Positions 1 through 10,200 of a stretch of 64,000 nucleotides of DNA are shown here, in pieces; the stretch's first letter is position 1; each line of letters begins with the position of its first letter. The notes below the pieces were generated by a model. The model was not told the DNA's origin, ran no database searches, and saw nothing but the letters and a program-made list of their open reading frames with translations. This stretch comes from a virus: IMG/VR virus record IMGVR_UViG_3300032242_000468, positions 55,274-119,273 of that record, one strand, 5' to 3'. The position numbers were made by a program, and so were the translations under genes.

Positions 1-922
1 CACTAAAACTCCATGGAGCAGGTCTAAATGATGAATAAACAGCAGTACTTGTATTTGTTCTGTTAACTAATAGTGCTTTATGAGCAGTTAGTTTCATAAC
101 ATAATATGTTGCACCGGCTGTGTCTGTAGCAAGAACGTGCATGTTACCATGTGTAAGGGTATGTGCCGCACCTGTACCTGAACTTAAATGACAAACACCT
201 ACACCTTGTGAATTCACAATCAAGTAACGACGCGATGATTCTTGTTTAATAATGTCACCACCTGTTACAGCACTTGATCCTGTTGTTAGGTAAGATGTAA
301 ATTTAATCGCGTTCTGACGATTTGTTGTTAAATTAACTGTACCTACAGGTGCGCTTGGGGCTCCACCGGTAACAATAGGAGTTTCTGTTCCAACGTAACC
401 AGTACCTGGTGTAGTTACAGGAACTATACCATTCTTAACATGGAAGAATAAATCTACAAGGAATGTAGATGTTGTTCCAGGACCGCTTACTTTAGTAGCA
501 TTAATACCTTGTGTATATCCGTTTGTTCCACCTGTTGGGAAAACAGTAATACCAGATCCTGCATTAGTAAATGTGAAGATTGCGTTTGAACCTGCAATGT
601 TCCAAACTGTAAACTGTGCGCCACCTGTGGTAGGATATGTGAATATATCACCTACTGCTAGGTTACCGCCTCCACGAGATTTACCAGCACCAGTTGACAT
701 TGTAATTGCTTCGTATGTAACTGTGCCAGCAACTGCTTGTTGACCTTCAGCAATTGTTGGAGCAGGGGCTGTGATTGTTACCGGAGCAAGCATACTACCA
801 GCATTGCTTAAAAAATTTAGACTGGCAAGACCTTCTCCACCAACACCCGATAATTGATCATATAAATCAGTGTATGGGTAATTTGTATTACCGAAATATT
901 TCTTTTTAATTGGACGTCCCAT
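1..922 (-). CDS. Virion structural protein, partial (cut by left edge)
   Basis: The frame opens at the ATG at 920-922 and stays open to the window edge, giving at least 307 residues and no stop. The N terminus reads MGRPIKKKYFGN, a start I associate with structural proteins of T4-like marine phages. The rest is rich in Gly, Thr, Ser and Val, with little charge, and has a GTGY-type turn like those in the giant baseplate protein of this window; it is probably beta-rich. It lies just downstream of the major capsid gene and its terminator on the same strand, so it is likely a separately expressed late virion or decoration protein. The exact role is unknown. The structural call is inferred from composition and place. 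Confidence 0.6.
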   Translation of the reverse strand, partial: MGRPIKKKYFGNTNYPYTDLYDQLSGVGGEGLASLNFLSNAGSMLAPVTITAPAPTIAEGQQAVAGTVTYEAITMSTGAGKSRGGGNLAVGDIFTYPTTGGAQFTVWNIAGSNAIFTFTNAGSGITVFPTGGTNGYTQGINATKVSGPGTTSTFLVDLFFHVKNGIVPVTTPGTGYVGTETPIVTGGAPSAPVGTVNLTTNRQNAIKFTSYLTTGSSAVTGGDIIKQESSRRYLIVNSQGVGVCHLSSGTGAAHTLTHGNMHVLATDTAGATYYVMKLTAHKALLVNRTNTSTAVYSSFRPAPWSFS

Positions 923-1014
923 TTTGTTTCTCCTTAATGTTGTGAGCGTTCTAGGCTCTACGCGGATGGTACCGCATAAACTCAGTTAAAATGATAACCG
1001 GCTTGTTATTTAAC

Positions 1015-1037
1015 AAAAAACCCGCCGAAGCGGGTTT
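1015..1037 (-). terminator. Rho-independent terminator after gp23
   Basis: On the minus strand the sequence forms AAACCCGC, a TTCG tetraloop and GCGGGTTT, followed by a run of T. The C(UUCG)G loop is an unusually stable RNA tetraloop. It starts 29 bases after the gp23 stop and should end the transcript of the head operon. Confidence 0.9.
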
Positions 1038-1065
1038 CTTGATTTGCTTTAGACCAAATCCAATA

Positions 1066-2247
1066 TTATTGGAAACTTACTGTTGCACTTGTGATAGCAA
1101 CTTTGGCTAGGTAGTCAGCGGCGTTACCTAGTGAAGATGCTGTGTTTGATAACTCAACATATCCGTAACGTGTTAAGAAGCCAACTACTGGCTCAAATGT
1201 ATTTGGATCTAGAACAACACCAGAACTCATCAATGGAATATAAGGGCAGTAGAAAGCGGCGGCATCAGCCTCGCTTGAACCTTTATAACCAACTAGAATT
1301 TGGTTGTTGTCATCTGTATCGCTCTTATAAGCGTCAACATAAATTCTCATGCTACTGTTCAATGTACCAACAAACTTAGTGTTTGTAGGTGCTTCGAATG
1401 TACCTTCTGTTGTTCTTGCAAACGCAGAAGTTGTAGCAGATTGAAGAATTGTCAATGCTTGGTTAGAAACAACTGCCCAGTTAGCAGAACCACGACGTGT
1501 TCTTTGAGCAATTAAGTTACTAGCACGGTTGATCATAACCGCTAAAGCGGCATGCTCGTCACCAACGAATGTTGCTGTACCAGAAACTTGTGATTGGTCA
1601 TAAGTTTCTTCAACAGAAGCCAAAGAACGTAGAGAAGTTAAAATCTCTTGATCGATTTCAACTGTGATCTCTTGTGCTAGGGCGGCCATGATTTCAGCCT
1701 CAATGTCAATACCTTGCTGTGCTTGAGCATCTTGAGCAGCCTCGAATGTCCAACGTGCGCTTAGTTTGCGTGATTTGGCTTCGACTGGTGCTTTCAAGAT
1801 TTGAATGCTCATACGCTTACCTGGTTGTCCCTCAAGAACTGAAGTGGCACTAGCACGTGGTGTAGTGTCATTGTTGTTACCAGAATAAGCAGCCGCAATC
1901 TTGAATGGGCTTAATGCTTCTTCACCTGCTACGATACCGTCACCGTTTGATGTATCAGCGTAACGAACACGTAGTGTGTGAATTTGTCCAACAGGGCCAG
2001 TCATTGGTTGAACACCAATGATTTCGTTAGCAATAACTGTTGGCATAACACGACGAATAACTGGAAGAATAACGCGGTTTAATGTAGCGATATTACCAGA
2101 ACTTGTAGCGCCACTTGTTGCGGCTTCTGCCAAGTACTTACGTGTGTTCTCTAAGCAGACTTGCATAGATGAACGACGAGTACCTTGTAGGCCTTCAAGC
2201 AGAGCGTCTTTGGTCTCTGACCATCTTTCATTTAATAATTTTGACAT
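1066..2247 (-). CDS. 23: Major capsid protein (T4 gp23 family)
   Basis: The 393-residue protein carries the gp23 hallmark GVQPMTGPVG at about residues 78-87, followed by an RVRYAD segment. It forms the hexamers of the phage head. It is short: T4 gp23 has 521 residues, so this is a minimal far-T4 version. The N terminus has a likely gp21 cleavage site, LAE before AATSG, cutting after residue 41 and leaving about 352 residues. The gene is last in the series gp20, gp21, gp22, gp23, exactly as in T4, lies 26 bases after gp22, and is followed by a strong terminator. The ATG has a GGAGAAG-type ribosome site upstream. Confidence 0.95.
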   Translation of the reverse strand: MSKLLNERWSETKDALLEGLQGTRRSSMQVCLENTRKYLAEAATSGATSSGNIATLNRVILPVIRRVMPTVIANEIIGVQPMTGPVGQIHTLRVRYADTSNGDGIVAGEEALSPFKIAAAYSGNNNDTTPRASATSVLEGQPGKRMSIQILKAPVEAKSRKLSARWTFEAAQDAQAQQGIDIEAEIMAALAQEITVEIDQEILTSLRSLASVEETYDQSQVSGTATFVGDEHAALAVMINRASNLIAQRTRRGSANWAVVSNQALTILQSATTSAFARTTEGTFEAPTNTKFVGTLNSSMRIYVDAYKSDTDDNNQILVGYKGSSEADAAAFYCPYIPLMSSGVVLDPNTFEPVVGFLTRYGYVELSNTASSLGNAADYLAKVAITSATVSFQ

Positions 2248-2273
2248 TTTATGTCTTCTCCTTGAATATTAAA

Positions 2274-3371
2274 TTATTTCAGTCCCGCTAATTTGCGGAT
2301 ATCTAAAATGTTATCTTCGCCTACCTGAGGCTGATTTTTCTCTTCGCGATTACCTGTGATCTCATGACCTTCTGTTAGTACAGCCTTTTTAGCGGCTGGC
2401 TTAACTATATTACCTTCTAGCACTGCTGGTAGGTACTTGTCAAATGATTCAGTAAGTTTCTGTGTCTTGGTAGACTCAAGCAACTCTTTCATAATCGTTT
2501 TCTGTTCAGCACTCAAAGGTGCTAGTAACTCACTCATCACCGTTTTACGTTCCATTAGATCTTTAGCAATGCGAACTTCGCGTTCCTTAGATTCAATGAC
2601 ACGTTGCTTTTCTGTGACAACTGTTTGTGCTTCGGCTAACTCTGCATCTTTCTTTTGAATAATCTTAAGCAATTTACTTGTTTCAGATTTTTCATTTAGA
2701 TAACTTGTAGAATACTCCTGGGCAAATGCTTCAAATACTCGACGACCGAATGCGTTACGACGAGCAGAATCGATATCTTCTTTCAACTGATATAACTCAG
2801 AATTAAGTTTTTTCGTTACTGTCTCTTGTACTAATGCGGCGCTTCTCATAATGAAACGTTGTTTTACCTCATCGAATTTCTTCTTGGCTTCACGTACTAA
2901 CTTAACTTTCGCTTCTGCTAGTTCACGCTTGTCTTGACTAAACTCGTTGATTTCTCTTGCTAGAGCAGTTACAATGAACTGTTCTAACTTAGCAAAATTC
3001 TCTGCAACCTTTTGACGGTCGTTTTGGAATTCTCCTAATTCTTTACCTAACTGATTAATAACAAAAGTTTCCATCATTTTAGAATCTCTTGCCATCTTGT
3101 TTTGATAAGCAACTTTGGCTTCCACCAATCCTTTCTTATCGTCTACAAGCTCAGCCATCTCTGCGGCCAATCTATCGCCAACCATTTTGTCGAGTGCTTC
3201 AACAATAGAACGCTTGTCGTGTTCATATTTTTGGGCAAACTCTTCGCGTAGTTCAGCAGTGACTTGGTCGCGGTTTTCTTGAATCTTAGCACTGAAAGCA
3301 GAGTCTAGTTCAGAACCTACGTCCTCACCTATAACACCACTCTCTACTAACCTCTTGAATGCGTCCATCAT
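2274..3371 (-). CDS. 22: Prohead core scaffolding protein (T4 gp22-like)
   Basis: The 365-residue protein is almost wholly helical and charged, with long coiled-coil stretches rich in Glu, Lys, Gln and Ala. It has no clear enzyme motif. It sits between the prohead protease and the major capsid gene, which is the place of the gp22 scaffold in T4. It contains several candidate gp21 cut sites of the form LxE before A or G (LVEA, LAEA twice, LTEG), as expected for a scaffold that is degraded during head maturation. Sequence likeness to T4 gp22 is weak; the call rests on position, coil content and cut sites. Confidence 0.85.
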   Translation of the reverse strand: MMDAFKRLVESGVIGEDVGSELDSAFSAKIQENRDQVTAELREEFAQKYEHDKRSIVEALDKMVGDRLAAEMAELVDDKKGLVEAKVAYQNKMARDSKMMETFVINQLGKELGEFQNDRQKVAENFAKLEQFIVTALAREINEFSQDKRELAEAKVKLVREAKKKFDEVKQRFIMRSAALVQETVTKKLNSELYQLKEDIDSARRNAFGRRVFEAFAQEYSTSYLNEKSETSKLLKIIQKKDAELAEAQTVVTEKQRVIESKEREVRIAKDLMERKTVMSELLAPLSAEQKTIMKELLESTKTQKLTESFDKYLPAVLEGNIVKPAAKKAVLTEGHEITGNREEKNQPQVGEDNILDIRKLAGLK

Positions 3372-3383
3372 CGCTTTATCTCC

Positions 3384-4019
3384 TTAGGTTTTTAAGCCAT
3401 TTATGATACTCAGCATGGCCTCACGGACATACTTTTCTGCCTTGGGATCTTTTTGTACCTCCTGCGCAGTCCTAAATGCTCTATGACCATTACGACTATT
3501 CATCAAATGTTCATAAATTGGTGTAGGATATGCTCCCGGCGCACTTGGTTGAGCAACTATATCAACTGTGATAATCTCGAACTCAGATACTTGACCGTTG
3601 CTTTCGTTAACGTTTCCGCTACCTCTAGAACTTACACCAAGTTTTACACCGCTTTCAAGCATAGTCTTTACTAAATTACCCATTGGGGTAGGAAGGATTT
3701 TCATCTTTCCATAACCATTAGGACCGTCCATCCACATATCAGTGATCATGTGTGACACACGGTCCAAATTTACTTTTAAGTCTTCAGGATGATCTACCTC
3801 ACCTAGTACAGAGTAACCATTTTGTATTTGATCGTTAAGCGTTTTAACTGCAATAGTAATTTCATTCACAGGGTAAACACGCTGGTTAGCGTTGCGAATA
3901 CCGCCTTGAATTGCAATGCCTTTTAAGTACAGACTCTTGCCTTCCTGACCTTCAACAGACTCTACCACGCATCTTGCTTGATCAAAACTTAAATGTTCTC
4001 TTAGGTAAGATATTTTCAT
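3384..4019 (-). CDS. 21: Prohead core protease (T4 gp21, peptidase S21 type)
   Basis: The 211-residue protein is close to the size of T4 gp21. It has the expected His in GEVDHPED (His77) and the catalytic Ser in LGVSSRG (Ser130/131). This serine protease sits in the prohead core, cleaves scaffold and capsid N termini after LxE or IxE, and then destroys itself. It lies 2 bases downstream of the acidic core gene and 12 bases upstream of gp22, inside the head operon. Late expression by read-through from upstream genes is likely. Confidence 0.92.
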   Translation of the reverse strand: MKISYLREHLSFDQARCVVESVEGQEGKSLYLKGIAIQGGIRNANQRVYPVNEITIAVKTLNDQIQNGYSVLGEVDHPEDLKVNLDRVSHMITDMWMDGPNGYGKMKILPTPMGNLVKTMLESGVKLGVSSRGSGNVNESNGQVSEFEIITVDIVAQPSAPGAYPTPIYEHLMNSRNGHRAFRTAQEVQKDPKAEKYVREAMLSIINGLKT

Positions 4020-4021
4020 TA

Positions 4022-5095
4022 TTAAGCGTTCCTGTTAGGTGCGCCTGTCAACGGGCTCTTAGTATTAACGGAACCAGTTTGACCTGATTTACCACCTGTA
4101 CCAGCACCCCATCCTTGTCCTTCTCCGCCTGTGCCCTTCTTCTCAGCGCCGTGTCCGCCACTAACTTTGCTTAGTGCCGCGCCCGACTTCATGCTAGAAG
4201 TTGCTTTGTTAGAGATATTCTTTTCAACACCTTTAGTGTACTCGCCTTTAGTAGCGCCAACTAAACCACGTGAACCTTTGTCCATATTAGGACTTGTTCC
4301 ACTCATTTCGCCAACACCTTTAGTGTTTGCTAGAATGTTGTGTGCTGTTGCGCCAGTTGTTGGCTTACCTTTACCAGAACTAACTGGGCTTGGTGTGTTG
4401 CTTACGTCTGTTTGACCAGCCTTGTCACCTTTTCCTGATCCAACTGGACCTGGTGTTTTCATGCTGTTCTTTTCCCAGTCGTTACCAACTGTGTCACGAT
4501 ATTCACGAACACGTTGACGGCTTTCAAACATGCCTTCGTCTTCATCATCTTCTTCGCTGTCGTCTTCTTCTTCATCACCAAACTCTTCACCGTCGTCTTC
4601 ACCTTCTTCGTCGCCGAAATCAGGATCATCAACACCGTCGTGATGCTCTGGCTCGTGTTCTTCGTCAGCCATTAGGGCTTCAAATTCTGCTTTTAATTGC
4701 TCTAGGGCATCTTCTAGATCGTCGATGCGTTCTTCAGTAGAACCTTCGTCACCGCCTAGATCACCGGCCATGTCGTCACCGCCCATATCATCCATATCAT
4801 CCATTCCGTCGTCGCCCATGTCAGCACCAGGTGCTCCCATGTCGCCGGCCATAGCATCTGTTGGGTCGCCGCCGATTTCAAGAGTAGTTTCTTCGTCTAA
4901 CTCTTCTTCGTCGTCTTCCTCATCGTCTTCTTGGGCTTCGTCCATTTCTTCTTCGTCTTCTTCCGCTTCTTCAGCGATTAGATTTTCGTATATATCTCTA
5001 GATTTTTCTACAACGATTTCATGAAACAATTCATTTGCCTTGTCCATTTCCTCGTTTACTAGATAATCTAGAAGTTGTTCAAACTTATTAGTCAT
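4022..5095 (-). CDS. Acidic prohead core protein (gp67/gp68 position)
   Basis: The 357-residue protein has a helical N terminus (about 1-40), then a very acidic region (about 40-190) made mostly of Asp, Glu and Met-Gly-Asp runs. It ends in a Gly/Thr/Ser/Lys tail of about 150 residues with repeated PGPVGSGKG-like pieces. It sits between the portal block and gp21, where T4 has the small acidic core proteins gp67 and gp68, but is several times longer. I infer a role in the scaffold or as an internal head protein. I recognise no enzyme domain. The opposite-strand reading frames here are mirrors of the Asp/Glu codons and not genes. Confidence 0.7.
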   Translation of the reverse strand: MTNKFEQLLDYLVNEEMDKANELFHEIVVEKSRDIYENLIAEEAEEDEEEMDEAQEDDEEDDEEELDEETTLEIGGDPTDAMAGDMGAPGADMGDDGMDDMDDMGGDDMAGDLGGDEGSTEERIDDLEDALEQLKAEFEALMADEEHEPEHHDGVDDPDFGDEEGEDDGEEFGDEEEDDSEEDDEDEGMFESRQRVREYRDTVGNDWEKNSMKTPGPVGSGKGDKAGQTDVSNTPSPVSSGKGKPTTGATAHNILANTKGVGEMSGTSPNMDKGSRGLVGATKGEYTKGVEKNISNKATSSMKSGAALSKVSGGHGAEKKGTGGEGQGWGAGTGGKSGQTGSVNTKSPLTGAPNRNA

Positions 5096-5133
5096 TGCGT
5101 TGGTCTCCTATTATATTGGCAAGGCTGTCGACA

Positions 5134-5141
5134 TATTTACA
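5134..5141 (-). promoter_or_regulatory. Possible late promoter box, TGTAAATA
   Basis: The box differs by one base from the T4 late consensus TATAAATA. It lies 39 bases before the acidic core gene and just past a hairpin that may end the upstream transcript. Confidence 0.4.
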
Positions 5142-5169
5142 GCCGCATAGGAATACTTATATGAAATAG

Positions 5170-5191
5170 CCGAAAAAACCAGGTTTTTTGG
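5170..5191 (-). terminator. Possible terminator hairpin
   Basis: On the minus strand CCAAAAAACC pairs with GGTTTTTT-C-GG around a single T, with one bulged base. The stem ends in T-rich sequence. It follows the small core gene (5252-5494) by about 60 bases and may weaken or end read-through into the acidic core gene. The near-lack of a loop and the AT-rich stem make it a weak call. Confidence 0.4.
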
Positions 5192-5251
5192 TATTCAATG
5201 TGAAAAACGCAAAAATATTTACGATTTTAATGAGAGAAGTTAAGTTTGTAC

Positions 5252-5494
5252 TTAAACAGCACCTTCCTCAGCGGGAGGAGCCGCATACATTACTTTTACA
5301 AATTCAAGGTCTTCTTTTTGCTCTTTAAAGCGAGCTTCGCCGCCTTTTCTCAAGTCATTGAGCATACGTAGGGTAAGCCTTGTTTTACGTAGATCTTTGC
5401 TTTTTAGAACCGAAGTATCGTGAAAAGGATCGTACCTGTCGTTGTCTTCAAGTCCGTGATCTTGATTAAAATAAATGAATTCGTTTAGTAGCAT
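5252..5494 (-). CDS. Small head core protein (gp67/gp68-like place)
   Basis: The 80-residue protein has a conserved-looking basic middle (KSKDLRKTRLTLRMLNDLRK) and a short Pro/Ala/Glu tail. It starts 11 bases after the portal stop, in the same operon. A small protein at this spot follows gp20 in many T4-like phages and is often labelled prohead core protein. The call is by place and size; the fold is unknown. Confidence 0.7.
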   Translation of the reverse strand: MLLNEFIYFNQDHGLEDNDRYDPFHDTSVLKSKDLRKTRLTLRMLNDLRKGGEARFKEQKEDLEFVKVMYAAPPAEEGAV

Positions 5495-5505
5495 ACTGCT
5501 ATTTA

Positions 5506-7224
5506 TTATTGAGCGGGCGGTTGAGCACCAGGTACTGCCGCTCCCTGTCCTGCTCCGCTTAGATCTGGCTCAGGACCGCCTTCCATACCTTCTGGTGCTT
5601 CCCCTGATTGACTCAAATCATCTAGGTCACTCTGCATGCCATCGGCAGTTACCCCAGCACCTCGAAGTTCGCTGCCTGCTGGTAGAGAATCCTTGCTCAT
5701 GCCGTTCTCTTCTCTCCACATCTTTTCGTTTTCTGCTACTTCTTCTGCTGTCAAACCTAAGAAACGTTTGAGTGCAAAGCGTTTGCTGATGTGAGGTACA
5801 GCCGCAATAGAACCAAATGTATTAATACGCACACCATCCATTTCTGCTTGTCGATAGGCCGCAAAGTTCTGTGGTGGATTAAACTTAAGGTCAAACACAT
5901 TGGGATCAAAGTTTATCCCTTTATTACGCATAAACAGTTTAAATTCTGTATCAAACTGCTCGTTGATTAGACTCTGTAGGCGCTCACAGTACTTGTTGAA
6001 CCGTAGTTCTTGGATGTAGGCTGTTCCAACTCTACCATCATTGAAATTAGATCCGCCGTCGTCAGGCCCGGTAGGAAGGTAACTGCTAGGTATGCGTAAA
6101 GCCCTAAATAACTTATTAGTAAAATATCTAAGATCATCAATTTCTCCTAAATTAGTACCACCAGGTAGGATTTCAACTTTACTACCTCTTCCCTCGGAAG
6201 TCTGTGGGAAAAAGTAGTCGTCGTTCATACTTAACGGATTATAACTGCTGTCTGTAACAGTTTGTCCTCCGCCAGTGACACTAGGGATACGGCGTTGATT
6301 TACTTCGTTTTTAACACGCTCAACGAAGCTCATAGCCAAATGGCTTGGCATGTTACCAACGTCAATATAGAATACTCTGCGCTCGGGAGCACGTTGTACA
6401 CGATAGATAATGATAGCATCTTCTAATAGTTCTTTTTGTTTGTATACTTTAAAAATTGGTTCTAATAAACTGTTGCCAAAAGGGAAATTATTGTCTAAAC
6501 CTTCACTCATTGACAGGTGAATTACGTGTCTAGCATCGATAGCATACTGGTTTTGATTCAATCCAAAGCGACTACCTTGATTAGGTTGTCCACCTTGACC
6601 ACCTACCATACCCTTCTGTTGAGCACCAGCGGTAACATAGTTGCTGTTTCCTGGTGTTCCTGATGGATTATTAGGTGCAATTTGAGTAACTGCCAGGGTC
6701 ATTAGATTGATATTTAGATCACGGATAACATACTGTTCAGGCTCTTTACCTGTGCTTTCGTTAACAATAATCTTGTCAACCTTGTTAGGATCAATGTACA
6801 TCCAAGCCTGTGTTTCTGGATCACGAACAAAGAAACTATCGCCATATTTGAAGGCATTTCTAACAATTTTAAAAATTCTGCTGTTGAACTTGTTTAACTT
6901 TGTCCACTGCTGTAGATACTTTTTAATAATTTTTGTTTCACTAGATGTGGCTTGTTCTTTAAAAAAGATTTCAAACGGTGTTCCGTTCTCGTCGTTCTCT
7001 TGTGAGCAGAATTCTGCCAAAATATCAAGGGCCGCATTGACTTCTGAGTCACCGTCCATGGTATCGTATTGACCGTAACGCTCTAGACGATTTGGATGTC
7101 CGGAGTAGACATCAGGTAGGTAAGAACTATAATTGGTCTTAGAACCGTGTGGTCGAAGAGCACCGCTTATAAGGCTCATTTGCCCTGACATGTTTACAGG
7201 AGTAAAATACTTTTTCCAAGACAT
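5506..7224 (-). CDS. 20: Portal vertex protein (T4 gp20)
   Basis: The 572-residue protein matches gp20 in length (T4: 524) and in layout. It has an N-terminal region with DMDGDSEVNAALDILAEF, a central VQRAPERRVFYIDVGN segment and the LPGGTNLGEIDDLRYF and LRIPSSYLP segments typical of T4-type portals, then a Pro/Gly/Ala-rich tail (about 520-572). Twelve copies form the ring through which DNA enters and to which the neck binds. It starts 7 bases after the tape measure stop and heads the conserved head gene series. Confidence 0.95.
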   Translation of the reverse strand: MSWKKYFTPVNMSGQMSLISGALRPHGSKTNYSSYLPDVYSGHPNRLERYGQYDTMDGDSEVNAALDILAEFCSQENDENGTPFEIFFKEQATSSETKIIKKYLQQWTKLNKFNSRIFKIVRNAFKYGDSFFVRDPETQAWMYIDPNKVDKIIVNESTGKEPEQYVIRDLNINLMTLAVTQIAPNNPSGTPGNSNYVTAGAQQKGMVGGQGGQPNQGSRFGLNQNQYAIDARHVIHLSMSEGLDNNFPFGNSLLEPIFKVYKQKELLEDAIIIYRVQRAPERRVFYIDVGNMPSHLAMSFVERVKNEVNQRRIPSVTGGGQTVTDSSYNPLSMNDDYFFPQTSEGRGSKVEILPGGTNLGEIDDLRYFTNKLFRALRIPSSYLPTGPDDGGSNFNDGRVGTAYIQELRFNKYCERLQSLINEQFDTEFKLFMRNKGINFDPNVFDLKFNPPQNFAAYRQAEMDGVRINTFGSIAAVPHISKRFALKRFLGLTAEEVAENEKMWREENGMSKDSLPAGSELRGAGVTADGMQSDLDDLSQSGEAPEGMEGGPEPDLSGAGQGAAVPGAQPPAQ

Positions 7225-7231
7225 AATTTAA

Positions 7232-10200
7232 TTAAACGTATAAGTTTCCAGATAGTGATCCAAGTTTAGTAGTTTGAGTCTTGTTCTCATCGAGAGTGGC
7301 TTTCATATACTTGACTAGATCAGCAGTTTGTTTATTTAACGTCTGCATCTCCTTTAACATATTTTCATTTGCGGCCGGAACCGCAGTTTGAGCATCTGAT
7401 TTTTCTTTTTTATCACCTAGTCCAAACAGATTTTTAAAATCATCCCCCATAGTTTTGTCAAACATATCTTTCAATGCTTTAGGATCTTTAATCGCTTCGT
7501 CTGCTTTTTTGCCAAGATCACCTACACTGGGTAATTTATTCATAAATCCGGGTAGTAATGTATCTGTTAGAGATTTAAACATGTCTGGTTGCATTTGTGT
7601 TCTACCAGACTGCTCCATTGAGATTTTATCTCGTAATGCAGTAGGGTCTTGCATTTTGTCATCCATCATTAAAGATTTTGGAATAGGAGGTAAATCTTTA
7701 AATTTTTTGTTCATTTCATCTAATACTGCCTGAGAAGCCAATTGAGGATCTTTAGTTCCCGGCTGTGGTTGCATCTTAGGCATAAAATCACTTTGGAATA
7801 CTTTGCTAAACGATACAAGTGTTTCTTTGGATAGTGTAATATCCTGCTTTTGATTTTGTGATCCTATCATATCATCAGTTAGCCCTTTGAAGTTGCCGCT
7901 GAGATTCTTTGTCATGTCCTGCATGTGAGATTTCATATCCGGACCTTTATCTTTACCCAAATTCTTCATAGCAGAATTAGATAGTATATCTCCTGCCTGT
8001 TTAGAAAAGAATATCTCAGGACCGTTTTCACCTACTAGATACGGGGTATTAGCATCAGTAGGACCTCCTCCTGCTTTCTTTCCGATTTCTTTTCCTTTGT
8101 TCTCTTTCTCTTCCATTTCTTTACGAACAGCAGATTCAGTTGGTGCCGACATTTTATCGCCTATTGTTTTTCCTAACAGCCCGCCTAACACAACTCCACC
8201 AGCACCGCCAAGCCAAACCCCAATTTCTGAACCTATACTAGCACCTAATATTGTACCTACCGGACCTGCTAATGAACCAATTATGCCGCCTGCCCAGGCA
8301 CCAGCAACACCACCTCCGACTGCTCCACCGACTGCTCCAGCACCTGCTCCGACTGCCATTCCTGCCGCATTTCCTGCTACAGTACCTTGATTAGACTTAT
8401 CTTTTACTTCTTGCTCTTTTACTTTTGCCATTTTGGCATCTACTTCGCCGCTATTTTTTAGTGTGTCTTGTTCTTTTTGTAATTTTGCTTTCTTTTCTTC
8501 ATTAAGTTTACCTTCAGCATCTAAAAGATTTAGAGCCGAATTTTTAACATCAATAGAGGCTTGTTCTTTTTTTCTTATTTCTTCGTATTGCTCTTTGGTA
8601 ATTTTTCCTGCTTTTAATTGTTCATTGGCATTATCTATTGCTTCTTTAGATGCTTTAACTTGTTGAGCAGTTTTTTCTTGTTCGGCTTTATTACCGTCTA
8701 ATGATAAAGCAAGATTTCTTTTTTCTGCATCAACTGACAGGCGTGTCTGTTCTGCCTTTGCATCATATGCTTCTTTTTGTGCATCTAGTTGTGCTCTTTC
8801 TTTTGCGGCATCCTTATCATCGTACATGATTTTAGGAAGAATTGCTTTTTTAATTTCAATTAACATCAACTTTAGGTAATAGGTAATGTCATTAATGATC
8901 TTCTTTTGACCATCTTCTGAAAATAAATCTTTTGCAAAGTTTGTAATAAATGTTGCAAATTTGGTTATTGCTTCCTTAATTGCAGGCATGTTAGATTTAA
9001 CAAATCCCATAAACTCGTTTGCTAAATCGTTTACTATAGGAGTTAACATTGCTATTGCTGGTTGCAGAGCTCCGTATATTGAAGCACCCATATCTTTAAA
9101 TGCTTTCTCTGATTCAGCCGCATTAGCGGCGGCGGATCGTTCTCTTGCTTCTTGTTCTTTACCAATTCTTTCTCTAAGAGCCATTTCTTTTTCAGCAGAT
9201 GTAGCACCTTGCTTGTCAAGTTCATTAGCATGTTTAGCCATAGTTGTAGCGGCTTCCGATAGAGCTCCCCCTCCTTGCGCAAGTGCATACGTCATCTGCG
9301 GACCCATCTCTTTACCTGCTTTACCTACAGTTTGACTAACATTTGTTAGACCTTTGTTAACATCTTTCATGCCTTTACTATTATCGTGGACATCGTTAAC
9401 AACACCGCCTAGTGCTTTATCAAATCCGTTAACTGTTGCTGTCAAAGCCTGTGCTTGTTCTGATATAGGAGGCATTCCTAAGAACTTGGCTTTAAATGCA
9501 TCAGCACCAGCCTTACCGTATTTGGCCTGCATCTCAGCAAGTGCAGCCGCGGCTTTTTTCTTTTCTTCTTCTGTCTTGCCGGCAAGTGCCATTTGGTAAG
9601 CGGCATCCTGCGATGCTTCTTTCTGTTGCTTTTCTAATTCTTCTCTGCTCTGCCCAGTCATCTCTGCTAGTGCATCTAATTGTTTTAGATATTCGCCAGC
9701 ACCTTGAGACAGTGCTTTTGTGTCTTTCATTTCTTGTGCACTACGTCCACCAGTGGCTTCTATATAATTTGCTAGACCGTCGTTGACTTCTTGAGTAGTA
9801 AATCCAAGTGCACGAAGATCTGCACCCATCTGACTGTTTCGTAAATCTTTTGATAGTTTGACAAAATTTTGAGCACCTTCTTCAACATCACCGCCCATTC
9901 TGTGTAGCGCATTAGAATTCTTTGTAACAAACCCAGCAAACTCATCTAAGGTCATACCTAAGTCAAGAGCGGTTTGACGTATTGTGTTTAACTGTCCGCC
10001 AAAGTTAACTCCGGCTTTGGTCATAGTTCTATAGGTATCTAGTTCTGCTTGTTGCATTTTGGCTATCTTTTCAAACAGTCCTGCAACTAATCCTAGGCCT
10101 AATGGTAAATCTTTTAGTGCCCCGTAGAAATCACTTATCTTTCCTTGACCGTCCATCATGGAACCGGCTAAATCAGTTAAGTTACTAGCAGTTTTAACTG

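Noticed and set aside
4131-5024. Several plus-strand frames over the acidic core gene
   Set aside because: They are mirrors of Asp/Glu/Gly codons, giving Ser/Leu/Arg runs, with no ribosome sites.
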